A DNA stretch of 47,267 bases from Clostridium sp. CAG:567. GTDB lineage: Bacteria > Bacillota > Clostridia > TANB77 > CAG-508. Under the pieces are notes generated by a model. The model was not told the origin of the DNA. It searched no databases and was given only the letters and a program-made list of their open reading frames with translations. Made by a program: the position numbers and the translations under genes. Each line of letters opens with the position of its first letter. Position 1 is the stretch's first letter. The stretch is taken from assembly GCA_000437855.1 (NCBI GenBank), contig FR902179.1:1-47267 (forward strand), in the 5' to 3' direction. Shown piece by piece: positions 26,701-35,050 of this stretch.

Positions 26701-28790
26701 GCAATAAAGTTCAAGTTTGTTTCAACTTTTCCACTTTTTTCCGTTGCTACATCATTTTCATTTGTATAATTCATTGTTATTTTATTTTTATTGTTTGGTG
26801 TTAATGTTTTTGCAGTAATATTTGCATTAATAATTATTATTGTACCTTTATATTGTGCATCTATTGTATATTCTGTTTGTGTTCCTTCTAATTCTACATA
26901 TACTACTACTTGTCCATTTTCTAATACTGTTTTTGCATTTTTTATTTTTAATCCATTTGACATTAATATGTCATAGCTATTTAATTTGAATTTTGCAATA
27001 TATGAAGGGAATTTTATTTTTAATGTTGGATTTTTGTATAATACATAGTTTGTATTTGATGTATCTAATACAGCTCTAATTTCAACATTTTCGTTTTCAA
27101 CAACTGTTGTTAAATCTTGTTTATTAACTTCTAAATATATTGCTGTTGTTGGTTCTGTTAATGATATTTCTTTTAATTCATTGTTTACTTGTGTAGTTAA
27201 TTTTGTGAAATTTTGTAATTGTTTTTTATTATATCCAATTTCATTTTTTATTGCTTTTTCAACACTAATAATTAATTGTCCCTCTATTATAGGCTTTGAT
27301 GTTGTTATTAATAATTGATTATTATTTACATTACTAATATCTAATGTGTAATTTTCATCTTTTAATTCTGTAGTTTTATTAATTGTTCCTAATTTTGTTT
27401 TTTGATTATCATAAACCTCAATTTTTCCATCTGTTCCAAGAATTTTTTCAAATACATTTTTGTTTATTGATATAGTTTTATTATATGTATAATTTTTTCC
27501 AGAAACTGTTGTTGAATTTTTACTATCATCTGCTGTTACAAATTGATCAATTCCTTGTTGTAATTTAATTTCTCCTGTTAGTTCTTTTGCACTAATTGTT
27601 GCATAATAATCAACTTTATATGTTGTTTCTTTTTTGTTTTTAGCATCAAAGCTTGCATACATTTGTCCTTTTGCAATAGATGAATAATTTGTTTTTATTG
27701 CATAATCTATTAATTGTCCTTTTTCTTTGCTTTCTTTAATATCTGTAGTTGTTTCTTTGAATTCTATATTTTTTTCTTGATTGCTATGAACTTTTATATT
27801 TCCACTTATTTTTAAATTTGTATCAATTCCATTTGCAATTGCATAATCATATACGTCTTTGTTTTCAAATACAAATGTTACAAAATATTCATCACTTACA
27901 TTTTTTAGCCAAGATATTTTATTGCTTAAGTTTTGTGTACTTATTACTAATTTGCTATTTTCTGCATCATAATTGTAATTGTCAGCATTAAAGTTTAAAC
28001 CATCTTTCATTCCGTTTGTTGCTTTTGTTTGATTTGCAATTACATTAACAGATGTTGGTTTTATTCCATTTATCTCTGGCACTTGAATATTAAGTTCAGT
28101 TGCTTTTATTGGTAATATGCTATCTTTAATTCCAGAATTTACTTTTACTTGTAATACTACTCCTGAATTTTCATCACTTGTATATGGTATGTATTTTGTT
28201 AATTCTGTTTTAATTTCTGGTGTAATTGTTGTTCCTGTTGTTCCATCCCATGAAAGTTTATTTATAATTTCTTTTGATACATTCTTTTCTTTAGCATCTT
28301 TGTTTATGTATGTTGCTGTAAAGACTGTTTTTGTTTCTTTTGAGAAATTATCAATTGACACTTCATCAGCATTTAAAACATTTACTGGTACTTCTATAAC
28401 TACATTAGAACCACCATTTATTTTGTTTAACAAAATTTTATTGTTTTTAACATCTACACTTTGAATGTTATCATTGCTGATTGATTTGTCTATTTCAAAG
28501 TTAGTATCTTGAAAACTTACTACTCCTTTTTCAAGATATCCCGCACCATTTAATTTAATGTTAAGATATAATTTTACATTAGAGTTCATTTTTTCTGTTT
28601 TTACATGAGCTCCTCCTTCAAAATACGCATTAAATTCTACATTAGAATCTTGAGTCTTAGCATTTTGTTTAGAAATTTCATCTTCTGAAAGTGCATAAGT
28701 TATTCCATAAATTCCAATTGTAGATAGGTTCATTCCCATCATGCATATAAGTAATAATACAGCCATTATTCTTTTTAGTGATTTGTTCAT
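23709..28790 (-). CDS. Giant cell-surface protein with DUF11-like and SdrD domains
   Basis: The 1693-aa protein begins with a signal peptide (MNKSLKRIMAVLLLICMMG). Many beta-sandwich repeats follow, several of DUF11/CARDB type in the middle (about residues 880-1300: VKNVGTVEAKNVKLNLIAPEG and NTGKISSINNKFIMSLPDGV). An Asn/Gly linker (about 1347-1360) leads to one SdrD/Cna-B domain (ITGTAWLDSNKNGMRDEDEK, with its calcium-type acidic loop). A last DUF11 repeat and a C-terminal SVVTGG, membrane helix and KKRVLNRKQ tail follow, an atypical sortase-like signal. It is probably a stalk-forming adhesin or S-layer-type protein; function unknown. The ATG follows AAGGAGG at 7 nt. First gene of the two-gene surface operon. 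Confidence 0.85.
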   Translation of the reverse strand: MNKSLKRIMAVLLLICMMGMNLSTIGIYGITYALSEDEISKQNAKTQDSNVEFNAYFEGGAHVKTEKMNSNVKLYLNIKLNGAGYLEKGVVSFQDTNFEIDKSISNDNIQSVDVKNNKILLNKINGGSNVVIEVPVNVLNADEVSIDNFSKETKTVFTATYINKDAKEKNVSKEIINKLSWDGTTGTTITPEIKTELTKYIPYTSDENSGVVLQVKVNSGIKDSILPIKATELNIQVPEINGIKPTSVNVIANQTKATNGMKDGLNFNADNYNYDAENSKLVISTQNLSNKISWLKNVSDEYFVTFVFENKDVYDYAIANGIDTNLKISGNIKVHSNQEKNIEFKETTTDIKESKEKGQLIDYAIKTNYSSIAKGQMYASFDAKNKKETTYKVDYYATISAKELTGEIKLQQGIDQFVTADDSKNSTTVSGKNYTYNKTISINKNVFEKILGTDGKIEVYDNQKTKLGTINKTTELKDENYTLDISNVNNNQLLITTSKPIIEGQLIISVEKAIKNEIGYNKKQLQNFTKLTTQVNNELKEISLTEPTTAIYLEVNKQDLTTVVENENVEIRAVLDTSNTNYVLYKNPTLKIKFPSYIAKFKLNSYDILMSNGLKIKNAKTVLENGQVVVYVELEGTQTEYTIDAQYKGTIIIINANITAKTLTPNNKNKITMNYTNENDVATEKSGKVETNLNFIAPEGLITANGIKNYSQGENELLSISSEGATGILKTYAEKRTAKVYGKIVNNYENDIKDVIILGRIPTQGNKKIETGEDLGSTFSTKLQGKITLSGVDSSKYKVYYSENANATKDLNDKSNNWTETLTNKVQSYMIVLNENMKSGETKEISYDVEIPANITHNNTVNEMYKVYYTNVSSLGEISESKTSPLLKLTTGVGPDMTVEVKSTTETVREEQIVRMTATVKNVGTVEAKNVKLNLIAPEGTVHTEIFEEELAYTDSAENIKTLSIGNIPVGQTVTRDYELRIKKGKTTKTVTDPTTGQTITIEENKYPGDKEIECTANVTADELSNPINSDSYKLKVLEGDLKIVNIPDIYESETLKKGRKFKFVVKVKNISNSKDLNNVMFNMDIPQGIKITDVYYGENNNFKEKSRENVIINNNSISINLGKLENLYAYIERTKPTDESETNKATVIKLREYTYVGIELEVEGFTGEFIAKATAKADETAEHYSNQKIYNAEEIKLTIQQKEADSRYIKEGKEVTYKYIIENTGKISSINNKFIMSLPDGVTFVKAEYTNNNKKQTIKTISNKELNILMYEIIAGAKVTITVTVKADLLPDKNDKIVSSYATLEADGFDKIESNKVNITIEYDANAHAGENNGGNNGGNNNNPNNPTTESYKITGTAWLDSNKNGMRDEDEKLLSNIQVMLVYKKTNAIVKDSVTNNDKKVTTDNNGKYEFDNIKPGEYLVIFVYDSGKYSITEYRKPEVDEALNSDAIDINIVLNGERTIAGISDVIKVTNSNIRDIDIGLYEAEKFDLKLDKYISKITRTTPTSGTETFTYANEKNTKIEVLEQNLGKSSIVIEYKIVVTNQGGVAGYVKKIADYLPKGVIFNTELNKDWYKASDGNVYNTSLQNTIIQPGESKEVTIVLLKQITDDSLGILNNNAEIYESYNEQGLKDIDSTPGNKQEDEDDMSKADIILSVVTGGQIAFYVIITLTFVAIIGLGVVEIKKRVLNRKQ

Positions 28791-28826
28791 AGTATCCTCC
28801 TTAATTTTTATATTACATCACATTTT

Positions 28827-28855
28827 ATTATACGACATTTATGCGCATTTTTCAA
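28827..28855 (-). promoter_or_regulatory. Promoter of the surface-protein operon
   Basis: TTGAAA (28855-28850), 17 bp, TATAAT (28832-28827), followed about 28 nt later by AAGGAGG and the ATG. A strong housekeeping promoter driving the two giant genes. Confidence 0.82.
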
Positions 28856-29066
28856 TGTTTTTTTAACTTTTTAATTACTTTTTTTGTAATTTTTCATTAT
28901 TTTTCCTTATATTTATATATATATATAATTATTTTATCATTTTTACCTCATTTTTCAACAGTAAATGCTTGGTAAAGAAGGCAATAATTGTATTTACTTC
29001 TTACGGAAGTTTCAAAAATAGTATAAATATTAAATTTATATTACAATTTATACTTATTAAAATAAT
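28856..29066. other. AT-rich intergenic stretch between divergent operons
   Basis: The region separates the leftward surface operon from the rightward small-gene operon. It holds an (AT)n tract at about 28914-28928 and imperfect inverted segments around 28975-29010 (ACTTCTTACGGAAGT). I see no gene in it. Confidence 0.4.
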
Positions 29067-29094
29067 TCACATTTTTATTTTTTATACATATAAT
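29067..29094 (+). promoter_or_regulatory. Sigma-E-like sporulation promoter
   Basis: TCACATT (29067-29073), 13 bp, CATATAAT (29087-29094). This matches the mother-cell sigma-E pattern (KMATATT, 13-15 bp, CATACAHT) at 6 of 7 and 7 of 8 positions. It lies about 40 nt before the first of three small plus-strand genes. The match is by eye; CATATAAT could also serve sigma-A. Confidence 0.5.
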
Positions 29095-29134
29095 ATTATA
29101 GTTTTAAAAACATATATTATATTGAGGTGATTGT

Positions 29135-29293
29135 ATGGATAATAAATTAGATATGGCTCAACTTATGAACATGTTGTCAAAAATGGATAAAAAAGAATTA
29201 GAATCTAATCTTTCAAAAGTAAGCAAAATGCTTAATTCAAAGGATGCTGATAATATTATTAATCAGATTAAAAAAAATAATAATATTAATTAG
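29135..29293 (+). CDS. Small acidic/basic helical protein (52 aa)
   Basis: A 52-codon gene from ATG 29135 to TAG 29293, with GAGGTGA 4-5 nt before the start. The peptide (MDNKLDMAQLMNMLSKMDKK...) is Met- and Lys-rich and predicted wholly helical, with no signal or membrane segment. I do not recognise it. It is the first of three close genes (11-nt gap to the next, whose AGGAGG overlaps its stop), so it is probably expressed with them from the sigma-E-like promoter. Being short, it is easily missed by automated gene calling. Confidence 0.7.
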   Translation: MDNKLDMAQLMNMLSKMDKKELESNLSKVSKMLNSKDADNIINQIKKNNNIN

Positions 29294-29304
29294 GAGGGAT
29301 TATT

Positions 29305-29697
29305 ATGAATGAAGATATGTCTGAAATTTTTAAAAAAATGAATGAAATGTTAAAGAATGATGAAGTGCCTGATTCAGTAAAATCTTTACTAAATAGTTTA
29401 AATTCAAATGCAAACGACATATCTTCAAAAGAATTTTCTAGGGAAGGAACAACTTCAGAGAATTCAGAGCAAAATTTTTCAAATTTTGATTTAGACACTA
29501 TGTTAAAAATGAAAGCAATTATTGAAAATATGAATAAGGGTCAAAATGACCCTAGGGCCAATCTTTTAAAGTCTTTAAAGCCTTATTTAAAGCAAAGTAG
29601 AAAAAACAAAGTAGATCAATATATAAAATTATTTAGTATGGGAAAAGCTTTTGAAATTCTAAATCCTTTAGGTGGTGAAAAGAAAAATGATGTATAA
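29305..29697 (+). CDS. Conserved clostridial hypothetical protein (130 aa)
   Basis: The 130-aa soluble protein has a variable, Ser/Asn-rich first half and a conserved-looking C-terminal helical part (FDLDTMLKMKAIIENMN, then NLLKSLKPYLKQSRKNKVDQYIKLF). From memory that pattern recurs in small proteins of sporulating Clostridia of unknown function. The ATG has AGGAGGGA 7 nt upstream, overlapping the stop of the 52-aa gene. Its end overlaps the start of the next gene by 11 nt, indicating translational coupling. No catalytic motif is seen. Confidence 0.75.
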   Translation: MNEDMSEIFKKMNEMLKNDEVPDSVKSLLNSLNSNANDISSKEFSREGTTSENSEQNFSNFDLDTMLKMKAIIENMNKGQNDPRANLLKSLKPYLKQSRKNKVDQYIKLFSMGKAFEILNPLGGEKKNDV

Positions 29698-30061
29698 TTA
29701 TCCATATTTTAGTTTTCCTTATTTTAGAAGATATACTGTACCTAGTTATAACTATTATTCTAAAAATACTACTAGTATAAAAAAAAATTCCCATGAGTCA
29801 TCACAGGAATTTTGTAATAAATCTTCATCAAATATAAAAAAAGATAATATTAATAATTCAAAGACACATTATGGTTTTAGTTTTTTAGATAATTTTATAA
29901 ATCAAAATGATAGAGATGAAAATGAAAGTTATTTTGACTTATTCGGACTAAAATTATATAATGATGATCTTTTACTTATCGGGCTTATTTTCTTTTTATA
30001 TAAAGAAGATGTTAAAGATCAATATTTATTTATCGCCCTTATTTTATTATTATTGAGTTAA
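29687..30061 (+). CDS. Small Tyr/Phe-rich protein with C-terminal membrane segments
   Basis: The 124-aa protein has an aromatic, Tyr-rich N terminus (MMYNYPYFSFPYFRRY, like some coat proteins), a Ser/Asn/Lys linker and a C terminus with two hydrophobic stretches (LLLIGLIFFLY, YLFIALILLLLS). I have seen this ending in small clostridial proteins of unknown role. Start at ATG 29687 (or 29690) follows AGGTGGTG; an upstream in-frame GTG at 29672 lies within that site. It overlaps the preceding gene by 11 nt and, at its 3' end, the convergent minC gene by 12 nt. Probably a sporulation protein by context. Confidence 0.7.
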   Translation: MMYNYPYFSFPYFRRYTVPSYNYYSKNTTSIKKNSHESSQEFCNKSSSNIKKDNINNSKTHYGFSFLDNFINQNDRDENESYFDLFGLKLYNDDLLLIGLIFFLYKEDVKDQYLFIALILLLLS

Positions 30062-30475
30062 TATTATTTCTCCTTCTTTATTTACATAGGCATATTTTGC
30101 TATTTCTTCTGAATCACTTTCTTTTTCAATTTCTTTTACAATGTCTGCAATACGTACTTGTGCTGATTCTATAGAGGCTGCTGCAATTATAGCCTCTTTG
30201 TTTCCTTTTGCACCCGCATGTGCCATTCCTCTTAAATTTCCAAGTACAACAACATTGTCTTCTGCTAGTACTTCTGCACCTGCATTAACATCTCCTAAAA
30301 TCACTAAACTCCCCTCAAATTCTATTTTTTGTCCAGAGCGAAGAGAACCTTTATAAAACTTAGTTTTTGAAGTTGCAATTTCTTTATTAAAACTCTTTTT
30401 TATACCATGCAACCCTAATTCTTTTACTTCTTTAGTTTCATCTTTAGCGGTTTCTTTTTTTACTGCTCTTCTCAT
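30050..30475 (-). CDS. minC: MinC C-terminal domain protein (N-terminally shortened)
   Basis: MinC blocks FtsZ ring assembly away from midcell. This 141-aa protein contains only the C-terminal beta-helix domain (SLRSGQKIEFEGSLVILGDVNAGAEV, GNLRGMAHAGAKGNK, ASIESAQVRIADI), which binds MinD and dimerises. The usual N-terminal FtsZ-binding domain of about 100 residues is replaced by a short basic stretch (MRRAVKKETAKDETKEVK). The ATG has AAAGGA upstream, so the start is real and not a misread. It is the last gene of the shape operon. minD and minE, which normally follow, are absent, the next genes being convergent. Truncation or specialisation are both possible. Confidence 0.88.
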   Translation of the reverse strand: MRRAVKKETAKDETKEVKELGLHGIKKSFNKEIATSKTKFYKGSLRSGQKIEFEGSLVILGDVNAGAEVLAEDNVVVLGNLRGMAHAGAKGNKEAIIAAASIESAQVRIADIVKEIEKESDSEEIAKYAYVNKEGEIILTQ

Positions 30476-30509
30476 TTTTTATTCCTTTCTTTTATTATTT
30501 TAGTAATTT

Positions 30510-32598
30510 CTATCTATTTACTTGCGTAGTTGGAATAGCTGTTAAATCCTCATTAATGTTTTTTGCATTCATTCCAAAGTATTCTTTCATTATGCTTTTG
30601 GCAGTATCGCCTACATTTCCACCGGCTCCTGCATTTTCGATTAAAACTACAACTGCAATTTCTGGATTATCATAAGGTGCAAATCCTGCAAACCAACCGT
30701 TTACTTGGTTATTTATTCCTGTTTCTGCAGAACCTGTTTTTCCTCCAATTTCTATTCCTAAATCTGAAAATACATAATATGCTGTTCCTCCTACTTCGCT
30801 TGTAACTCCTCTCATTCCTTTTAAAATAGCATCTAGATTTTCCTTTTTAATATTTAAATCTTTAACTTCTGGTACATCAGTAATTCCTAATTTTTCATTT
30901 ATCTTTTTTTCATTCTCATCTTTTGGCACTTTGTTTCCATCTGAGTCTATTATTGATTTTATTAATGTAACATCTACAGACTTGCCCCCATTTGCTAGCA
31001 TACTTGTATATCTTGCAATTTGAATTGGTGTATAACTGTTATAGCTTTGACCTATAACTGCAGATAATGTATCACCAAATTGCCATTCTTGCCCTGTTGT
31101 TTCCTTGCAATAATCTTTTAAATCAACTATTCCTTTAGATTCTCCAGATAGTTCAATTCCTGTTTTTATTCCTAATCCATAAGATTTTGCATATTTTATA
31201 ACCGGATCTATTCCCATTTTATACCCTAATTCATAAAAGAAGTAATTACATGATTTTTTTATTGCTTCAGTAACATTTAAATATCCATGTCCATAATGTC
31301 TACTAGTATAAATCCAACATGCTGGATTGTGTCCTCTTGGATATATACCTGTATCATTTACTGTTGTTTTGGTTGTTATTGTATTGTTTTCTAATGCTGC
31401 TGTTGCAACAACCATTTTAAATACTGAACCGTGGTGCATAAGTTCCAGATATAGCTCTATTATAATAATTGTTTCCTTTATTATATTCTTCTAGTTTTTT
31501 CTGAGTTATTCCACTTATAAACAATTCAGGTTCATAATCCGGATAACTTGCTAATGCTAATATTTCTCCGCTTTTTACATCCATTACAACTGCAGCTCCA
31601 GCCTTTGCATTATATTTTTGTCCATAGCTACCATTTGCAATATCTTTTATATTTTTTTTCAATGCTTCTTCTGTTACTTTTTGCAAATTAGAGTCTATTG
31701 TTAAAGTAACAGTATGCCCTGCTTCAGCCTCTTCTGCAATATGTTGCTCTGTAATTGTTCCATCTACAGACATATCTACCTGTCTAATTCCATCTTCTCC
31801 TTTTAAATATTCCTCTAAAGTATATTGAATTCCAGTCTTTCCTATAATGTCATTTATATCATATTTTTCTTTATTTGCATTGTATTCTTCAGATGATATT
31901 GAACCAACATATCCTAAAATATGTGAAGCTAAACTACCATACGGATATGTAACTATTGGTGTTGTTACAACAGATGTTCCAGGAAAACTACTGCTTTGTT
32001 CTTTTATTTGATTTGCACTTAAGTAACTAATACTTTTAGATATAATAACAGGTTTTATATTACTATATCCATTGCGAGAAATTTCATATCTAACAGTCAT
32101 AATTTTTCTAGCTTTTTGTATATTTTCTTCATTTATACCATATTTTTCTTTTAAAGTTTCAAATGCTTCTTCTGCTGTTGCATTTTCATCAATTCCATAT
32201 TCTTTTTTCCATGCTTTTTGAGTTTCTTCATCATCTTGTTTAAATTTATATGGTTCTATGCTAATCGGTAAATTATCATTATATGTGTCTTTGTTTTTTT
32301 CTAATAATATTACTAAATTATATATAACTTTATTTAATGTATCATTATCAATTTTAGTTTTGTATAGTTCCAAACAAAATCCAGTTTCAGTTGTTACTAA
32401 TCTATTTCCAGAGCTATCTGTTATGTCTCCTCTTGCTGCTTTAACTGTAGATTCTCTGGTAAGCCTTGTATTTGATGTTTCTCTATATGAGTTTCCTTGT
32501 ATTATTTGTAGATTAAAAAGCTGGGCTAGCAAAATAAGACCAACTATATATACTATTACTATTATTATATTGTATCTTAAGTTTTTGTTTTGTTCCAA
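30510..32598 (-). CDS. mrdA: Penicillin-binding protein 2 (mrdA), interrupted by a one-base insertion
   Basis: PBP2 is the transpeptidase of the rod-elongation complex. Two frames together encode it: 32598-31417 (membrane anchor residues about 11-30, dimerisation domain with ARGDITDSSG) and the frame ending at 30510. The join lies at the active-site motif: ...SGTYAP, then an extra C, then GSVFK. Removing one base (G at 31431 on the plus strand) gives APGSVFKMV with catalytic Ser391/Lys394 and a 695-aa protein of normal size. Further motifs follow: SCN (KKSCNYFFYELG) and KTG (GGKTGSAETG). The start is TTG with GGGAGG 7 nt upstream. Read without shifting, translation ends 15 nt later (TAA 31417). 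Recoding, mutation or sequence error are possible; the downstream 306 codons are intact. Confidence 0.88.
31428..31431 (-). other. Putative +1 recoding site CGGT in mrdA
   Basis: The mRNA reads GCA CCA CGG TTC AGT ATT TAA. Skipping the C restores GCA CCA GGT TCA GTA TTT AAA, the PGSVFK active-site motif. The zero-frame codon at the site is CGG, which I find nowhere else in frame in this window. Compare the identical arrangement in radC (35524-35527). Confidence 0.6.
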
Positions 32599-32609
32599 CT
32601 TATTCCTCC

Positions 32610-33143
32610 CTAATAATACCTTGACAAAACTTTTTTATTTTTAAAAATATCTTCTAATCTATTTCCTGCATTTTGAATAATTGGGTATAATATAATTGTT
32701 AAAATAATATTAAAAAGTATTTCAATTGATAATATTTTTATAAATGGTATGAATTCAAAAATTGCACCAAATTTAATTATTTTAAAAATATAATATCCAA
32801 CCTCAAAAAATATAGTTCCTGCTATTGTTGTTATTATTATCATTATTCTGCTATCTTTCGAAAAGCTTTTATCTAAATATTCTGAAACTAGTCCAATTAT
32901 AGCTAATAAAAAAGCTGATACTCCTATTGTTCTTCCTAAAAGCAAGTCCAAAATAAGGCCAAACACTATTCCAAATGCAAAGCCTAATTTTCTCCCTGCA
33001 AATAATCCTATGAATAATACTAAAATTACAAATAAATTTGGCATTATTCCATTAATTGTAAACCATGTAAAAAAATTAGTTTGTAAAAAATATATTACAA
33101 AAAATGCAATTATCAAACTTATTATTGCTATAGTTTTCTTCAT
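32610..33143 (-). CDS. mreD: Rod shape-determining protein MreD
   Basis: This 177-aa membrane protein has five or six hydrophobic helices throughout and the MreD-type segment LFAGRKLGFAFGIVFGLILDLLLGR near residues 48-72. MreD works with MreC and PBP2 in the elongation complex. Sequence conservation in MreD is low, so identity rests on hydropathy, length and position between mreC and mrdA. The ATG follows AAAGGAA. Gaps of 39 nt to mreC and 11 nt to mrdA fit one operon. Confidence 0.92.
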   Translation of the reverse strand: MKKTIAIISLIIAFFVIYFLQTNFFTWFTINGIMPNLFVILVLFIGLFAGRKLGFAFGIVFGLILDLLLGRTIGVSAFLLAIIGLVSEYLDKSFSKDSRIMIIITTIAGTIFFEVGYYIFKIIKFGAIFEFIPFIKILSIEILFNIILTIILYPIIQNAGNRLEDIFKNKKVLSRYY

Positions 33144-33182
33144 ATTTTTCCTTTCTTAATTATTAGCTAAAATTTTGCAAAA

Positions 33183-34001
33183 TTATTCGTTTGTTATTAC
33201 TAATACTGTTTGTAGTTTTGAAAAGTCCACTGCTGTTTCAACATAGGCATAACGATCTATATTATTTTTTGTATTAACAATTTGTTTAATTGTACCAATG
33301 TGTATACCTTTTGGATAAATTCCTCCTATTCCAGAAGTTTCAACATTATCATTTTCTAATAAAGTGGCTTCTGTAGGTATATATGATGCTTTTAATGTCG
33401 AATTACTTTCTAGTGTACCATTTACTATAATTGCCTCTTTTGATGTACTAATAATACTACTTACAGAAGTAGAACTATCAATAATTGTTTGAACTTTAGC
33501 CGTATTTTCTGTAGTAGATATTACATATCCGACTAGTCCTTTATCTGCAATTACAGTCATTTTAGGTTTTATTCCGTTTTTACTTCCAACATTTATTACA
33601 ACTGTTTTTTCATAATTGTTTATATTTTTGTTTATTATATAAGCTGGCAAAGTTTTATATTCTAAATATTTATCTTTTAAATTAACATATTCCTTTAAAG
33701 TTTCATTTTCAGATTTAATAATCTCTAATTCTCTAATTGATTGTTCTAATTCGCTATTTTTCTTTTTTAGTTCATCATTTTCAGCTTGTAAGTTTTTCAC
33801 ATCTGTGAAAAAACTATCATTTCCATCTACTTTATTTTTTAAATAAGTAAGTCCATTTTGAATTGGCATTACAATACTACTAAAAATATTTTCTATATGT
33901 GAGATTTTATTTAAATCTGTATTTGATAATACTACAATAATAATTAAAATAATTATTGTAATTACAATACCAACTATTCCAGTTTTTTTATTTTTATACA
34001 T
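33183..34001 (-). CDS. mreC: Rod shape-determining protein MreC
   Basis: This 272-aa protein has an N-terminal membrane helix (about residues 9-25), a coiled coil (about 65-105, DVKNLQAENDELKKKNSELEQ) and a beta-rich extracytoplasmic domain with VINVGSKNGIKPKMTV and GIGGIYPKGIHIGTI, the MreC signatures. It organises the wall-elongation complex outside the membrane. The ATG follows TTAGGAGA. It directly follows mreB (20-nt gap). Nothing is missing. Confidence 0.95.
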   Translation of the reverse strand: MYKNKKTGIVGIVITIIILIIIVVLSNTDLNKISHIENIFSSIVMPIQNGLTYLKNKVDGNDSFFTDVKNLQAENDELKKKNSELEQSIRELEIIKSENETLKEYVNLKDKYLEYKTLPAYIINKNINNYEKTVVINVGSKNGIKPKMTVIADKGLVGYVISTTENTAKVQTIIDSSTSVSSIISTSKEAIIVNGTLESNSTLKASYIPTEATLLENDNVETSGIGGIYPKGIHIGTIKQIVNTKNNIDRYAYVETAVDFSKLQTVLVITNE

Positions 34002-34021
34002 TGTTTCTCCTAAAAATATAT

Positions 34022-35050
34022 TTATCTTCTTCTAGAATTGCTTAATACTGTTCTTAATTTTTCTAAATCTTCTAATGTTTTTTCAGCTCCTTTAGCAACA
34101 CATTCAAGAGGATGGTCAGCAACATATACTGGCATTTCAGTTCTTTCTGCTAATAAAGTATCAAAATTTCTAATAAGTGCTCCGCCACCTGTTAGCACAA
34201 TACCTCTTTCCATTATGTCTGATGCAAGTTCTGGTGGAGTTTTTTCAAGTGTTTGTTTAATGATTTCTATTATTTTTTCAATAGAGTCATTTATAGCTTC
34301 TTGAACTTGTGTTGATGTTATAGTCATTACTTCTGGTAACCCTGTAGATAAGTGTCTTCCTCTAATTTCCATACTTTCCTCTGTTAGTAAAGGTTTTGCA
34401 CATCCTATATTAATTTTAATTTGCTCTGCTGTTGTTTCTCCTATTGCAAGGTTCATTTCTCTTTTAACATAATTTATAATGTCTTCATTTAGCTCATCTC
34501 CAGCAACTCTTAATGAATTGCTAATTACAATTCCACCTAAAGAAATAACTGCAACTTCAGTTGTTCCCCCTCCAATGTCAACTATAATATTTCCATTTGG
34601 TTCTGCAACTTCTAAATTTGCTCCAATAGCTGCTGCCATTGGTTCTTCAATTATATACACTTCTTTAGCTCCAGCCTGCATTACAGATTCTTCTACTGCT
34701 CTTTCTTCTACTTCTGTGATTCCTGATGGAACTCCAACCACAACCCTAGGTCTACCTGCATTATATCTTTGGCATATTTTTTGAATCATAGATTTAAGCA
34801 TTAGCTGTGTTGCTGTAAAATCTGCAATTACTCCATCTTTTAGTGGCCTAATTGCTAATATTTCATCTGGTGTTCTACCAAGCATTTCTTTTGCTTCTGA
34901 TCCTGTTGCAATAATATCTCCATTATTTTTGTCAATTGCAACTACAGATGGTTCATTTAATACTATACCTTTTCCTTTAATTGTGACTATAATATTTGCA
35001 GTTCCTAAGTCAACTCCTATATCTTTTGAATTCCATCCCAATAATTTCAT
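34022..35050 (-). CDS. mreB: Rod shape-determining protein MreB (actin homologue)
   Basis: MreB is a membrane-associated actin-like ATPase that steers peptidoglycan synthesis. At 342 aa it has the phosphate-1 motif DIGVDLGTANIIV near residue 10, IRPLKDGVIADF, phosphate-2 NIIVDIGGGTTEVAVISLGG near 155 and the adenosine motif GIVLTGGGALIRN near 285. Its ATG overlaps the radC stop in the sequence ATGA, so mreB translation is probably coupled to ribosomes finishing radC in its shifted frame. An AAGGAAAGGA site precedes it. Confidence 0.97.
   Translation of the reverse strand: MKLLGWNSKDIGVDLGTANIIVTIKGKGIVLNEPSVVAIDKNNGDIIATGSEAKEMLGRTPDEILAIRPLKDGVIADFTATQLMLKSMIQKICQRYNAGRPRVVVGVPSGITEVEERAVEESVMQAGAKEVYIIEEPMAAAIGANLEVAEPNGNIIVDIGGGTTEVAVISLGGIVISNSLRVAGDELNEDIINYVKREMNLAIGETTAEQIKINIGCAKPLLTEESMEIRGRHLSTGLPEVMTITSTQVQEAINDSIEKIIEIIKQTLEKTPPELASDIMERGIVLTGGGALIRNFDTLLAERTEMPVYVADHPLECVAKGAEKTLEDLEKLRTVLSNSRRR

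Noticed and set aside
31417..32598. Treating the two halves of PBP2 and of RadC as four independent genes
   Set aside because: Downstream halves lack ribosome binding sites at plausible starts, begin in mid-domain, and join their partners exactly after removal of one base.
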